In this document: in pieces, positions 21,819-34,379 of the stretch | Position numbering within the stretch: position 1 is the stretch's first letter | Layout of the letters: every line of letters starts with the position of its first letter | NCBI GenBank assembly: GCA_023213395.1 | Contig: CM041465.1 | Coordinates: forward strand, 80,855,741 to 80,919,740 | Length of the DNA: 64,000 nucleotides | Source: Cycas panzhihuaensis | Lineage: Eukaryota; Cycadophyta | Reading direction: 5' to 3' | Made by a program: the position numbers and the translations under genes | Notes under the pieces: generated by a model | The model's input: only the letters and a program-made list of their open reading frames with translations | Databases searched by the model: none | What the model was told of the DNA's origin: nothing

Positions 21819-22127
21819 TGAAGGAAGGATGGATCTAGGGAATAAATCACTCACATGCACACAATGGCAATGGAGAATGAAAAGAGATGAAACAAGATAT
21901 GAGAGCAAGCTTGGAGGTGAGAATGAATAATAACTCCCTCCTTGAGATTTTACCTTTTATTATTGAGGGTGAGCATCAGGGTTAGGATTTCTTACCTAAT
22001 GACATGAATATGAAATTACATCTAAATACATATAAAGTGCATTTCATTAAGAGACTAATGCTAACAATATATCCTAAGGTTATATAATTAATTTACATAA
22101 ATGACCTTGATACATTAACCTCTTTCA
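21819..22127 (-). repeat. Element E 3' LTR
   Basis: Begins tgaaggaaggatgg and ends cctctttca; pairs with 28981-29291. PPT complement follows at about 22129-22138. Confidence 0.9.
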
Positions 22128-22617
22128 ATCTCCCCCTTAATGCTGGAAGATTATTTTTGAGAAAATCTATTCTATGAGGTCTTCGTTTGAGCCTCATTAT
22201 TACATTGAAATTCTAAATGACACTTTTGTGGGAAAACCCTCACGGGGAATAAAAACCCACGAACTTTCTAAGATCTATAACCCCTTTTATAAATTAAAAT
22301 GGCTATGGTGGCTCTTTGATATAGCCTGATAGCCAAGTAGCTTAAATGTACAACTTAATCTTCTAAGTCTCTATATATCGTTTGGTCATCCCCTATGACC
22401 TTTTGGGTTTTCACAGGTTTTAATTTTCTAAAACTAGTACAACCCTTATCCTTTCATGCCCACATGGGATTTTCACAAAGAGGATAGAGCAAAGACTTAC
22501 TCTTATTCTTCCATGCCCACAAGGGGTTTTCACGAAGAGAATAGAGTATGATGATCCTATTGTCATCTTCTTTGATTAGTCAAAGATGGAAGCCCTAAGG
22601 CCAAGCTACTTTTGGAA

Positions 22618-23361
22618 CTATTCAAACTTCACCTTTTGCAGCTGTTTGGTGAATATATCATCCACTTGATCTACTATAGGGCAGTATTCTAGTTGAATTA
22701 TGTCGTCATAAATAAATTCTCTAATTCTGTGGAGTTTCGTACTTATGTCTTTGGTACAATAAAAAAATACAAGAATTTTTGGCATGCAGATTGTTGATTG
22801 ATTATCCACATGAAGACTTGTAGGACTTGTTTGGGTGATATTTAATATTTTCAATAATTTTCTCAGCCATATCACCTCTTTACTAGTCTCAAAAGTAGTA
22901 ATGTATTCAGCTTCAGCAGTTGAATCTACAACTATCTTCTGCCATCTGGATCTCCATGATATTGGTGTTGTTCCAAGAAACATTACATATCCAGACGTAG
23001 ATCTTCCTATATATTTATCTCCTGTAAATTTTGAGTCTGTGTATACAGAAAGCTTGAAGTCTAAATTAGGTTCATACAATAGACCATATTTGCTGGTCAT
23101 CTTAAGGTATCTCAACACTCGTAATGCTACCTGCCAATGATTCTGCTTAGGATTTATCATGTAACGAGTAAGAATAACGATAGAGTATGTAATATCTGGT
23201 CTTGTATTGGTAGTATAGATGAGACTACCTATAAGTTTCCTGTAGAGTGTTACGTCTGCCTTCCTAGTGTCACCTTTAGCTAAGAGTTTGGTATTAAGAT
23301 CCATAGATAACATCACTGGTTGAGCATCTTCTAACTGAAACTTGGTTAGAAGATCTTTCAT
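22618..23361 (-). pseudogene. Element E RNase H region of copia pol
   Basis: A 247-codon open frame covers the end of RT and all of RNase H. Landmarks on the minus strand: YRKLIGSLIYTTNTRPDITY, then the VLRYLKMTSKYGLLY connection, then RNase H with VYTDSKFTGD (first catalytic Asp), RSTSGYVMFLG, ISWRSRWQKIV, STAEAEYI (catalytic Glu), HVDNQSTI and a closing DIFTKQLQ. All are classical copia features. It starts after the decayed RT and stops before the PPT, as expected. The frame is open because few changes hit it, but upstream pol is broken, so no product is expected. Confidence 0.88.
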
Positions 23362-24300
23362 GTATTTTTCTTGGGAGAGAAAAAAATTTATATTTTTTTA
23401 TGTTACTTTAATTCCTAACTAATATTTTATCAAACTAAGGTCAAACAATTCAAACGTTTTGCTAAGGTCCTTTTTCAACTGGCTTATTGCCTGTTTACTA
23501 TTGCCTATTACAAGCATGTCATCACAAAGATTATAAGATATGTGACTTTATCCTTATGATACTTGATGAATAATGTTGCATCAATATCTTGGTTGTGACA
23601 AACCTTGTATCCAATTTGTCTCATTCTTTTAGACAACTTGGCAAACCAAGCACGAGGGCCTTATTTAAGGTTGTACAAGGACTTTCTGGGCCTTTAAACC
23701 TTATGCTCTTGATCTTTGATCTTATATGCTTCTGACTGATACATGTAAATTTTTTCTTCAAGATCTCCATTGAGAAAAGTGGTCTTAATATCAAGTTGGT
23801 GGATTTTCCAATCGTGTTGAGCATCCAAGGCCACAAGAGTTCTAATTGTAGGCCACTTGGTTGTAGGTGCAAAGACTTCAATGTAGTCAATGCCTTCCCT
23901 TTGTGTAAATCCTTTAGCTACTAACCCCACCTTATGTTTTTCAAGGGTGCCATCTGATCTATATTTATTTTTGAACTACCTTTCTACCAAGTGGTAGATC
24001 AACAATCTCCCATGTACCATTCTTGATAAGAGATTGGTACTCTTTGTTCATGGGATTTCTCCAAGCTGTATGCTTTACAACTTCTTGGTATGTTAGGGGC
24101 TCTTCATTAAGAGTAAGGTGCATTTCTAATGGTTCAAGCTCAGTATATAATGATTCCTATATCTTTGCTCTATGGGCACTTTGAGTGCCAGTTTTGCCCA
24201 CCTCATCTAGTCGTATATCCTTAGTGAGTTGGCGAGTTACTCAAGATCCTCAAGCTAGGAATGAAGTCCTCTTTTTCTTAACTTCTTGGTTCTCATCTTA
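23362..24300 (-). pseudogene. Element E reverse transcriptase, decayed
   Basis: Minus-strand fragments in two frames: AKGFTQREGIDYIEVFAPTT and IHQLDIKTTFLNGDLEEKIY (family DVKTAFLNGDLEEEVY) at 23694-23930. The active-site region near 23500-23540 reads LCDDMLVIGNS in place of YVDDMLV, so the two catalytic Asp remain but the Tyr-Val is lost. Frameshifts separate the pieces around 23620-23700. Confidence 0.85.
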
Positions 24301-24544
24301 TTCATTGAAATGATTATTTTGTGAGGAGGATATTGATGCGCCTAAGGAAGATGGTCCTTCTACTACTGTTTTGCCTTTGTTAACTAAAGGTAGAGAGGAT
24401 GGTTCTTCTATAATGTCTTTGCCTTTATTAACGCTGTTATCTTCAAAAGATGGTGCTGGATATGCACTCATCAGTTCAAAGTCACAACTTATATCCTCCA
24501 AGGCTCTATTGTTAACTTCCAATATTTGGAAAAATTTATGTCTG

Positions 24545-24569
24545 CCCCCCCCCCACCCCCCCCCTCCCC
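24545..24569. repeat. C-rich tract (G-rich on the coding strand of E)
   Basis: Ten C, one A, nine C, one T, four C in a row, in an otherwise AT-rich setting. It lies in the integrase-RT linker of element E. The complementary strand, which is the element's sense strand, could form a G-quadruplex. Confidence 0.9.
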
Positions 24570-24599
24570 AAATTTTAGAATTTGAACATCATACTTGAT

Positions 24600-25560
24600 A
24601 ACATGATTATAGTGGCGTGAGGGTACTTGGAGTCCAGTTTAAGTAATTGATCCTTTGTATCTGCAAAAATGACATCTTTGGTAATGATAACTTTTTATTG
24701 TGAAGGTGTAAAGACCTTATACCCTTTCTTATCCATAGGCTATCTAACAAAGATGCCTTTAAGTGCCCTTGGTTGGAGTTTATTTCGATCTGCATCCAGA
24801 ATGTGGGCATATCATTTAGAGTTAAAACTTTTGAAGTAGTGAACAATGGGGGCTTGTCCTGACCACTTTTCATTAGGTGCTTGTCCTTCCTTTGATGGGC
24901 TAACAACATTGATACAATAAACAACTGTCGAGATAGCTTTAGCCCATAGGTAGGTAGGTACATTTTTGTATATCAACATAGCTCGAGCCACATTCATGAT
25001 TGTCCTGCTCATGTGCTTGGCAACTCCATTTTGCTATGGGGTACCTGCTATTATTGTTTGATGCTTAATGCCATCATCTCGAAGGTAGCTTTCAAACTCA
25101 TGTGAGGTATATTCACCACCATTATTAGCTCGAAGATATTTGAGTTAATAACTTGATTCCTTTTTAGTGAGGGCTTTGAGTTCTTTGAATACACAAAGGC
25201 TTTATCTTTCTTATGTAGAAAAGCTACTCATACTTTTCTAGTGAAATCATCAACGAAAGACATGTAATATAACTTTCCCTTAAGTGAAGGAATGAGTATT
25301 GGTTTGTACAGATCAGAGTTTACTAATTGTAATGGATGGATTGATTTCCACTGACTTTTGGGAAAGGGTTGTCGATGAGATTTGGAAATGGTACAAGCTT
25401 CACATTTAAATGGCTTAGAGAAGAACTTTAGAAGATTTGGAAAAGTGTTAGAAAGATTTCTAAGTCTATCAATGTGAACATGGCCCATGCGATCATGCTA
25501 AAAAGATTTTGGTGATAACGTTGAATGGGTCAAGATGGAATTAAATGCAAATTCTTCATC
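24600..25560 (-). pseudogene. Element E integrase, decayed
   Basis: From right to left: GHVHIDRLRNL with CEACTISKSHRQPFPK (the HHCC zinc-binding part, 25228-25488), NSDLYKPILIPSLKGKLYYM and FVDDFTRKV (first core Asp), then MSRTIMNVARAML (about 24970-25012, family MNRTIMEKARSM), LWAKAISTVVYCIN and later segments of the integrase tail. Stops and frameshifts divide it into three frames. Order and content are typical of copia. Confidence 0.84.
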
Positions 25561-25639
25561 GACATAAGGGCTTTGGGCACAATAAGCTTCAGAATATGGA
25601 GAGTCATTCAGTCGAAAGAGTTTGCCAGAGAGATGTCCA

Positions 25640-27153
25640 ATCAAAACCACTTGATTAGTTAGGGGGTGAATAACCTAAAGAGTTTGGTAATTTATGGTTA
25701 CACTCAGACCAAATCCACAAGAGATAAGTGTGGATAAGGAGAGTAGGTTTTGTTTGAGATTGGGTATGTATAAGACATCAAGCAATGTAAAATCTTCTAA
25801 GCCTGGGAGTTTCAGGTGAATGTCACCAATTTCTTCAACAGGTTGTTGTGATTTATTAGCCATGTGAACAACTCCTTAAACATTCAAGTCAAATGTTTGA
25901 TATGGACTACAATTACATGTCATATGTTGAGTTACTCTTATGTCTATAATCCACTGTCCATAGATTGAAGCCATAATATTGGAAATTCCAATAGGGCTTG
26001 GCATTAGTGAAGGGAATTCATACGTGATATATTCTCATCGAGCTTCAAAGTATCTCTTTGGTTGGTCAATGGCATTTGATGCCGGAGATCTCTCAATTCT
26101 TTAAAAATATGCTTATACAGAACTTGCACCACTAAAGGATTCTTCACATATTTCTTCGACATTATGAGCTCCATGTTTTGGTTGGAACTTGTCCAACTTA
26201 TAAGTGATAATTTTGTAGTCTTTTATTAAGTGTCCTTTACAGTTACACCGATCACATATAATAGTTTGATTACTAATCCTTGAAGAGGTACTAGTTTGGC
26301 TTGACTATCTTGTTCTTTGTTGAGGTGACACTTAGCCTTGAGACTATTGAGGCTGTGACTGAGGGTTTGATTGGCCTTGTGGATGATTTCCCATATTTCT
26401 TCCTCTTCCTCTTGTTTGGTTATTTCCTCTACCATGGGATGGACCTTGATTTCTTGTATAGCAAACTTCTTCTTCTACTTTAAAGGCTGCATCTGGAAGA
26501 GAGCCAAAGGCTACAAAGTTCATATCAAAGGCCTTGTCAAATTTTATGAACTTATCAGCAAGTGCTTCAAAGTTGAGTGTCTTCAATGTTCCACTAGATT
26601 GAAGACTTCTAAGCAAGTTTTTATAATCGGGAACATGTAGACATGACTGAATCAAGAATGCCCAAGTGATACATTGGGTCTTAAAATCTTTATCAATTGC
26701 CTATTTGATTGGTCAAAGGAGATTTATTATCTCATGAGCTCGTCCCTTCTGTATTTTTAATTTGTTCATTTTTAGAACAAGATGAACAAATTCTAAATCT
26801 GATTTGGTATAAAAGTTCTTCTTGAGAACTTTAAAGACCTTCCAGGCTGTATCATGTTACTCTTCATTAATCAAGTTATGCAAGGAGTGATCAGTGACTA
26901 ATAAAATTCTTGCACGCATCTTTTCATTATCTATGTCCCATTGTAATTTGGCTGCAACATCTGTAGGAGCTATTAGGGTGGATCCACTAGAAGAAGATGT
27001 TGTAGATGTTGCTGGTATACTGGGTGTAGGCTGCAAATGGGCTCTCTAAAGGCCTTCATACTTTGCAGTATTTTTAACTCCAATGTACCATAGATCCTAA
27101 TTTTCTTTGCCTTTCAATATGTAGTTAACATTCTGCTTGAATTGAGATGACAT
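25640..27153 (-). pseudogene. Element E gag and protease, decayed
   Basis: Gag begins at an ATG at 27153 (MSSQFKQNVNYILKGKEN), 1.8 kb from the PBS. Its C-terminal part has NQTRGRGRNMGNHP and a zinc knuckle near 26226-26270 reading CDRCNCKGHLIKDY, where the last Cys has become Tyr. The protease that follows (about 25640-25990) has WIIDIRVTQHMT in place of W-x-x-D-S/T-G-A-x-x-HM, so the catalytic D-S/T-G is lost, and then LLDVLYIPNLKQNLLSLSTL, the conserved copia post-protease block. Confidence 0.8.
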
Positions 27154-28966
27154 AGTGATGATAAAGAAGTAGAAGAGATGATAGAAGTATGTGCCACTGA
27201 CATGTATGGCTAATAAACCTAGCGCAATAGGTATATAGAAATAAATGCTATGATGAGAAGTAAGCAATAATTATGCATTTTTAATAATTATGAAAAATGA
27301 GTCTTAATGTAGAGCTAGCAAAGAGTGGTGATGTGTCATGCCACTAATCTCTCACTTATGTCTAAATGTAGGTGAAGTTTTGATACCTAAGGCTTCTAGT
27401 ATATGATTAAGGCCTTCACTCGTGATACCTACACCTGCGCTTGGTGATGAAATCCAAGTCACAGTGGATCCTAGGTACTCCTAGTCTTCACCCAATTCAC
27501 TAGTGAGTAGTTGTATACCTCCTCTTAAGAGTTAAATAGTACTACATATCCTATGGCTATGAAGGATATTGAACCAGGTTAATTTTAATATTACATTAAG
27601 GTTTTCAGATTTCCTGGGTGGTTATCAGGATTATCCCTGATTGGAGGTCGTAAGTATGGCTAACTTATCCCTCCACCACTATTCCGGTTAAGACCAGACC
27701 CAGTATGAAATTTACACCTCTCTTAGGGCCTATATTTTGGCCAACCTTGGTTTATTTCAACCAAGGCGAGTATACGCATAAGTCAAGAACTGGCGGTATA
27801 GATCGTACAGATGAGATTCCTTTTAAGAATAATGTAAGATGTTTCTATATAACTAAAAACTGAAATGGAAAGTTGTCAAATGTGCTTGTTTTCTTTTCGT
27901 GTTTGCTTTATTATTGTTACTACTTTTGTGATGCTTTATGCTATGTATAAAAATAGAAAAAACATGCTAGGTTTAGCACGGGAACCAGATATTGCTTTCG
28001 ATCCAAGGTTTCCCTTGCTTTAGTACAATATTTCCAAATATGTTTTTGGAAGTTTTGATTCAAAATCTATAATGGGCTAAAACTCAGATCAACTTGCCAT
28101 TAAAATGCTAATTTTCTAAATCTATATGCATGCTATTTTACCTTATTTTATGATTTTTTCACAAAATTTATAAATAATAATAAATGGGTAATTTTTTCTA
28201 AAAATTACAAATATAAAGGTCTAAATGATGAAATATAAATTTATGACAGAAGGAAAAAGTATTTATAATACTATTTTTGATAGAGATGTGAAGTTAGATT
28301 TTTGAAAAGGCACAAAAAAATTTCTACTCAAAAAAGCACAAAAGCAAAATCCTGCCAGATCCACTATCTCAGAATCTGAACTTCAATATGTCAAAAGTTA
28401 TATTTTGATATGTACATTAACTTTCCCTTTTATACCATATCTAAAATCTGCCTGAAATACCCTTGTAATGTTCTTTGTGGGGTTGAGTAAGCAAAATCAG
28501 TAACCATGAGAAAACTGCATAGATCTCACTAACCAGTGGATAGAATTTGATGAGATTTATCTTAAACTGATCATATGACATAAATCTACTAGATACATTA
28601 ATAAGCCAAAACTCACTGTTGTAGGCTAAATTTGAAGTTTCTCTAGAAGAAAAAAATGATCCTCTAATTAAAGTGACCTTGTATGCCAAATTTCATTAAA
28701 ATTTGAGATGGACAAAGTTTTTATGAAAATTTGGGCCTTTAATTCTTCTGGGATTGTTCCAGCAGCTGAACAGCTTCAAAAACCTATATTCTTCACCTCT
28801 GAATTTCTGCACACATATAGAAAGCAGCAACATACAAAGTACTATAATTTTAAGCTCTCAAAATGTTAAATAAATGATGAATGCACTCTCAATACTTCAC
28901 ATTAAAGGTGAGGGAGAGGCAAAATGACTCTATGCAAGTGGAATGGAGTGAATAGATCTCATTCTA
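27154..28966 (-). other. Element E leader
   Basis: Non-coding 1.8 kb between PBS and gag. An 82-codon frame at 28441-28689 has no domain I know and sits in the untranslated region, so I do not call it a gene. Confidence 0.6.
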
Positions 28967-28980
28967 GTTCTGATACCACA

Positions 28981-29291
28981 TGAAGGAAGGACAGATCTAG
29001 GGAATAAATCACTCACATGCACACAATAGCAATGGAGAATGAAAAAGAGATGAAACAAGATATGAGAGCAAGCTTGGAGGTGAGAATGAATAATAACCCC
29101 CTCCTTGAGATTTCACCTTTTATTATTAAGGGTGAGCATTAGGGTTAGGATTTTCCTGCGTAATGACATGAACCTAAAATTACATCTAAATTCACATAAA
29201 GTGTATTTCATTAAGAGACTAATGCTAACAATATATCCTAAGGTCATATAATTAACCTACACAAATGACCTTGATACATTAACCTCTTTCA
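28981..29291 (-). repeat. Element E 5' LTR with PBS
   Basis: Starts tgaaggaaggacag and ends cctctttca, followed by gttat. PBS complement at 28967-28978. Confidence 0.9.
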
Positions 29292-29296
29292 GTTAT

Positions 29297-30594
29297 CTTG
29301 TCTAAGGGGTACTAATTATCACTAGGTCACTATGTCTCCCCAATATATTAGTCAATATATATTTCATTTGATTATTACTTCACCTCCCTTTTTGTATCTT
29401 TACCTACATAGATAATTTCCTCTTATAATTATAAATCATTGAAAGAAAGTAAACCAACCAAATGATGAAAGACGAGCTTCTTATTTCCCTTAGCCTTCAA
29501 AATGATATTTGATAATAAATCTAATTTTAATTAAATTATTTGTATGTTATTTATGACAAACCCTTTATGCTTAGGCATTCTTATATCAGATCGTCACATA
29601 GAGAGGTATGGTCAAATAAGACAAATTATAATTTCCTCTTATTGTGTTAAATATTGAACTTATAGTTGAACTGAGTATAATAGTTATCGTGTGAATATAA
29701 AACCGCTTTGAGATGGTCACCTTTTATACTTCTACACTATGAGGAATATATGGTCTACTTCTTATATAATGACTATGTAGTAAATTAAAATCATACCATG
29801 ATGAAATTATCTGATAGTATGATGAAATAATGTTTTAATATACCACTTAGCATATATAATTCTCTATGGATTATGTCTTTGCTAAGCAATAATTGCTAAT
29901 GTTAATTCTCTGGTCTTTTATTGTGGTTGGTATGATGTTATAAGAGCTCAATAGGTGTATGTGATAGCTGCAAGGGTATAAGAGATCGAAAAATAATAAG
30001 CCACACTTCCTAGTGCCTTGGCTTAGTGTCAATACATCAAACTATAGATTATTATTATGCCTATATTACCACATGGATGCTACTTGATAAAAAGTCACAT
30101 GTTTGTACCCTATTTAGTGTGCCAAATGGCTTGTTTTCCTATAGACTATGACAAATGACTTATTTTTGCTATCTATGGATATAAGATACTAACGTAAACT
30201 TCATTATCTATGGATATCAACTTAAATTTAATTGATCTTTAATAATGTTTACCTCAACTAGTCTTTACATTAAACTTGCATGTGGAAAATAATCACATGA
30301 AGATAATATTATCCACGATCTCCTACGAATACCATAGATACTTGTCATAGGATATCCAAAGATAATGTTAGCAAATATTTTTTTCATAATGTAGGAAAGT
30401 TGATTAATAATCTAATGGACTATTGCTATCTTTATATGAGACAATTTGATAGATAACTTAATGCAAGTAAAAGATGACTAGAAAAAGGGATTACCTAATG
30501 GGAGAATGTAAGGATGCTATATGCAGTGCAAGGAAGAATGAATAATAGCCTCAAATATAGGCTAGCTAATTATTATTTCATTGCCAAGGGATTT
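29297..30594 (-). other. Element D leader
   Basis: The proximal leader of D between its PBS and element E. AT-rich and without coding or repeat signals that I can see. Confidence 0.55.
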
Positions 30595-30607
30595 CTTTGA
30601 TTCCACT

Positions 30608-30845
30608 TATCACAAACCTTTGTCCATAACTTGGTAGTTATAGGAGACCATGAAGATGATTTAAGGATTCAATATTTGAAAATAAATGTTTGATTAATTA
30701 ATGATAAATAATATTTAATGTTTATAAGGGTTACATATTTATAAAAAAGACGTAATACATTTTGGTAAACAAATGCAACCATTCGAAAGTGCATTTTCAT
30801 AATAATTGGATTAGTTAACTAACTATTGTAAAGAGGTTTGTAACA
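30608..30845 (-). repeat. Element D 5' LTR with decayed PBS
   Basis: Pairs with 806-1068. The PBS complement ctttgattccac (30595-30606) differs by one base from that expected for tggtatcaaag. It ends gtttgtaaca and is followed by the target duplication copy accac. Confidence 0.78.
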
Positions 30846-30850
30846 ACCAC

Positions 30851-31340
30851 CACATAAAATGCTCTCCAAAATATAATACTTTTATCTATTCATCTCCTTG
30901 TAAAACCAACTACTTCTTTTAGTCTTCCCAAGTCCTCTAAATAGATTTGAATATAAGAGATCCTATCATTTATGGGAACTAGAGTAATCAAAGTTGTGTG
31001 TGAGAAGAGGAAGAATCTGTTATGCCCACATAACATAGCTCTAGTTAGATCATGCTTGACTAATATCTTCCATGGTTCGTCACCCTTTATGGTTCTAACC
31101 ATCCATTTGGCACAAATGGAATGTCCTTAATGCTTGGCATCTATAAGGCCCATGCCTCCATTATCTTTGGTGTTATAACATACCTACCAATTGGCTCTGC
31201 TAAATATTTTTCTCCCTATTTCTTACCTTTTAGGACCGTTGACATGACCGGGTATGTTGATACTAGATAAATGGGAAGTTGAAAGAAATGTTTTGGCTAA
31301 AACAAGCCATTTATTCTATAGCATTCCCATCTGAAACTTT
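30851..31340 (-). pseudogene. LINE reverse transcriptase C-terminal part, decayed
   Basis: Minus-strand reading gives KWLVLAKTFLSTSHL, then NTKDNGGMGLIDAKH, then CAKWMVRTIKGDEPWKIL. The GG-x-GL-x-D, A-x-W-x-x-R and PW-x-x-L spacing is the signature of the region after RT in plant L1-type LINE ORF2. Stops replace several residues. Element D inserted at its 3' side, and the continuation is probably at 805-1. Its 5' part ends near 31340, where plus-strand viral sequence begins. Confidence 0.7.
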
Positions 31341-31369
31341 ATGCATAGAAGTAGTGCCATGGACAATAA

Positions 31370-32267
31370 TGATTCTACTTAAAAAAATATAAAAAATCTT
31401 ATCTACAAAAGGTAAAAAAACCCATAAGCCTCCTTTTAGAAAAAGTAATTTAAGTTTTTAGAAAGGAGATTTCTTGAGAAAAGGATAGGTGTTTTCTATA
31501 TTTGTAGAAAAAATGATCATTATGTTGACACTTGTACTTCTTAGGCATCAAACAAAGTAAAAAATTTTCTAGTAGAAGTAGAAGCAATAGGGGATTAAGA
31601 AATTCAATGGAGTGAGCCCAATAAAGATGTTGAGTTATATATTCTTGAAGAATTTGATATAGAGGAAGTCAATTTCTATGTGACCAAAATGTTTAGATTT
31701 TTTGATATGTCGACTTATAATACAGAATCTAATGAAGATACAACAAGAGATGATGACAACCTCATATCAAAATATGAGTCATAAGTCTCTAAAGGATGTA
31801 GCAAAGATTTTTTCAAAAATTCTATAATAACTATAAATTATTACCCTTCGTTTTGTCCTATTGATAGGTCTAATTTTTTCTCTTCTTCACAAAAATTGCT
31901 CCCTTCTTCTAAATAATTGGCAACTTTAAAGGTAACTTTAGAGGTTATCGATACTCTTATAGAAGTATATATTCGTAATAGTTAGTGATCTATTCATTCT
32001 CTTATTGATATAGGATCTAGTTTGAATTTTGATCAACCTATTCTTTTCTCTTTTTTCTAGAAACAATTTATAAAACTCTTTAAGCCATTATGTTTTCTAC
32101 TCCAATTTCTATAGATTCCTTTATCACTAAAATCCCATTTTAGTTTGTTGGGGAGGTTATTAATCTCATAGTTTTTACTCTTGATGACCCTTAAGTTATA
32201 CTTATTTTGTTTATGCTAATTGTTGATCTTATTAGCCCATTCACTATAACACATTTGTAGTCATTTG
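31370..32267 (+). pseudogene. Endogenous caulimovirid, part 1: coat-protein zinc knuckle and protease, decayed
   Basis: This is an old, broken copy of a plant pararetrovirus (Caulimoviridae). A CCHC-type knuckle from the end of the coat-protein region lies at about 31490-31550 (YICRKNDHYVDTC), with a one-base frameshift just before it and stops after it. An acidic stretch follows, then the aspartic protease near 31960-32030, where IHSLIDIGSS stands for the family D-T/S-G site with the central residue changed. Part 2 is across element F at 43462. Multiple stops and frameshifts mean it cannot express protein. Confidence 0.62.
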
Positions 32268-32596
32268 TATTAAAGTGACATTATATCCACATACCTGACT
32301 AATGTAAATGTAGAGATATTATGCAAATATTCTTGATATAATATGTGATGTATATTGGGTTGATGGATGTAACTCATATGCAATTGTAAATCATTTATGA
32401 TCTATAAATAAATATCAAAATCCATTGTAACATTATGACAGATTTATAAAAATGTACTATTATATTTCTATGGTGGGTTTTTCCCAAAAGGGTTTCCCAC
32501 ATCAAATATGTTGTCCCATATGCTTATTTTGTTCAAGTCTATTATGTACATAAATGATCTTGGCATCTTGTCTATATTATTTGTTGTTTTCTAACA
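32268..32596 (+). repeat. Element F 5' LTR
   Basis: Starts tattaaagtgacattatatcc (tgtt in the other copy) and ends ttttctaaca. Pairs with 43127-43456. Confidence 0.85.
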
Positions 32597-32608
32597 TGGA
32601 ATCAAAGT

Positions 32609-33946
32609 AAACGATCATGCATAAGTAGGTAAATGTTGGACAGATTATTCAATCATTGGTTACTAGGTAATGTTGTCTCACCCTTTGAGGATTGACTTAT
32701 CTAACAACCAAAAGAGTATCCACAGAGATGCAATGATCAAGTGTAGATCTTAGTTCCTTTTGTTATTTGTTTTACAAGGATTCGATGGTCTTTAGAGCTA
32801 TGCAGAGGAGTAGAAGAGGTTGTTTTATTTTGTGTAGTTTTCTAAGTGTGAAGCATAGGCTAGTGCCTCCTATTTTTAAATGTGTAGCCCTTAGTTACTC
32901 AATTGCCATCCATCGATGTTTGTATTGAATCTAAAGAAGATGACTGATTTGTTTATTTAAGTTGCCATTGAATTTGCTACAATGAATGAGAAGCATAGCC
33001 ATCTGTATGGAGTTTGAATACTATGTGAACTATAACAAGCGACATAAAAGAGAAAGTATATGCACTGGTGGCCAGTGGAAGAATTGTCTAATTATTATAT
33101 GATTGTGTAGATGCCCTATACAGTAGCTAAACCTATTAAATATTAGAGTATCCCAAATTGTAGAGAGCAAGATGTAGAGATTATGGATGCTATGATTCTA
33201 GATTAGGCTGCATTAGTCATTCAAAGTTCCATGTTTCATAGACTGACACAGAAAAATGTGCAGAGATTGTAGGCTCATAAATGTTTATAACTAAAAAATA
33301 TATAAAGATATAAAGGTATGCTACATATATTGTATTTACCCTTATTTGATTTCAATTTATCACCTATAGATTTATCAAAAATATATTTCATATTAACCAC
33401 TATTAATGATATTTAAATCCACTCACATTGAATGATATTTAATCATTTGATTAAATTGCCTATGTGAGTCACCTTTGATATATTATAATTTGATCGCCCA
33501 AATTTATTAAGTCATTGAATGATATTATAGATCACTGTTTTATGCGAAATATATCACACACTATGATTAAATCATGCATTCAATTAATATATTTACTTGC
33601 TTGTTAATATTTACAATAATATTTACTATTATCATATCAATAAAGTTGCTTGATTAATTTGATCACCTATTTTAATATTTATTCACCATTTGATTTAAAT
33701 TAAGTTGCACTGGATTGATTTAATTACATTATTAATGTTACATACTAAGTTGGGTTGATTAAATATCTAGTCTTTTGATACTAGAATTGCCCTTTGTTTT
33801 AAAACCATATCTCAAGTTGTATTAAGGATGATTAAATATATTGTGGCCTTATTATTATCAATTAATTGGCCTTTGATATATTAAGTTATCTTTTTTGATA
33901 TCATTATGGTGTTTGGTACAAGTGGGCACACATTTTCTATTGTGAG
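32609..33946 (+). other. Element F 5' interior
   Basis: No recognisable coding content. Its right half (33300-33900) is extremely AT-rich with many variants of gattaaat and gatatatt, giving a degenerate repetitive look without a clear period. Confidence 0.45.
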
Positions 33947-34254
33947 TGAAAAATTAGTTGACATGATCTAAATACATATGTGCATGCATAATAAAGTAGA
34001 AACACAACAAATGACAAATCCAAAGTAAATTAATTATAAATAAAAATGAGACATGTAACTGATTACTCCATCAAACTATATTCTAGGTGGGCTTTGTCAT
34101 ATAAAATAACTTGATGTATAAAGAATATAGTTCATGCTTAATTTATAAGCATCTAAAACCCTTAATACACGAATATGTTTGGTCGACATAATGGGCCAAT
34201 GTTATTGGTCCATTGTTCAACAATTGGGTAGACATAACATAATTCTAAATTACT
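33947..34254 (-). repeat. Element G 3' LTR
   Basis: Starts tgaaaaatt and runs to about taaattac; the inner edge is uncertain by a few bases because the sequence after it is not a clear polypyrimidine run. Confidence 0.68.
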
Positions 34255-34379
34255 TTTAATTTATAAAGGAGATGTACCCTATGTTACAAAGGTATATGAT
34301 ATATAATAATACATTTATAAAAAAGGTGTCAGTAAATGTTTCAACACCCTATTTAATGATAGTTCTATTTGTCATCACA

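Larger units (their letters stand above)
21819..29291 (-). mobile_element. Element E: Ty1/copia retrotransposon nested in the leader of D
   Basis: LTRs of 309 and 311 bp (21819-22127, 28981-29291) with TG and CA ends, and a perfect 5-bp target duplication gttat (21814-21818, 29292-29296). The PBS complement gttctgatacca (28967-28978) lies two bases inside the 5' LTR, and a PPT complement (ctccccctta) touches the 3' LTR. On the minus strand the order is gag, protease, integrase, RT, RNase H, the copia order. By eye the LTRs are about 94% identical, younger than D, into which it inserted 63 bp upstream of the D gag start. Confidence 0.9.
806..30845 (-). mobile_element. Element D: Ty3/gypsy chromovirus, minus strand, carrying three later insertions
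   Basis: Two related LTRs (806-1068 and 30608-30845) bound the element. A 5-bp target duplication flanks it: actac at 801-805 and accac at 30846-30850, differing by one transition. A degraded PBS complement (30595-30606) lies just inside the right LTR, and a PPT complement (tcctttcccc, 1071-1080) just inside the left. Read on the minus strand the order is LTR, PBS, leader, gag, protease, RT, RNase H, integrase, chromodomain, LTR, as expected for chromoviruses. Elements E, C and an F-family LTR interrupt it. Removing them leaves about 6.5 kb. It has many stops and is not functional. Confidence 0.8.

Noticed and set aside
28441-28689. 82-codon minus frame in element E
   Set aside because: It sits in the untranslated leader between PBS and gag and has no recognisable domain.
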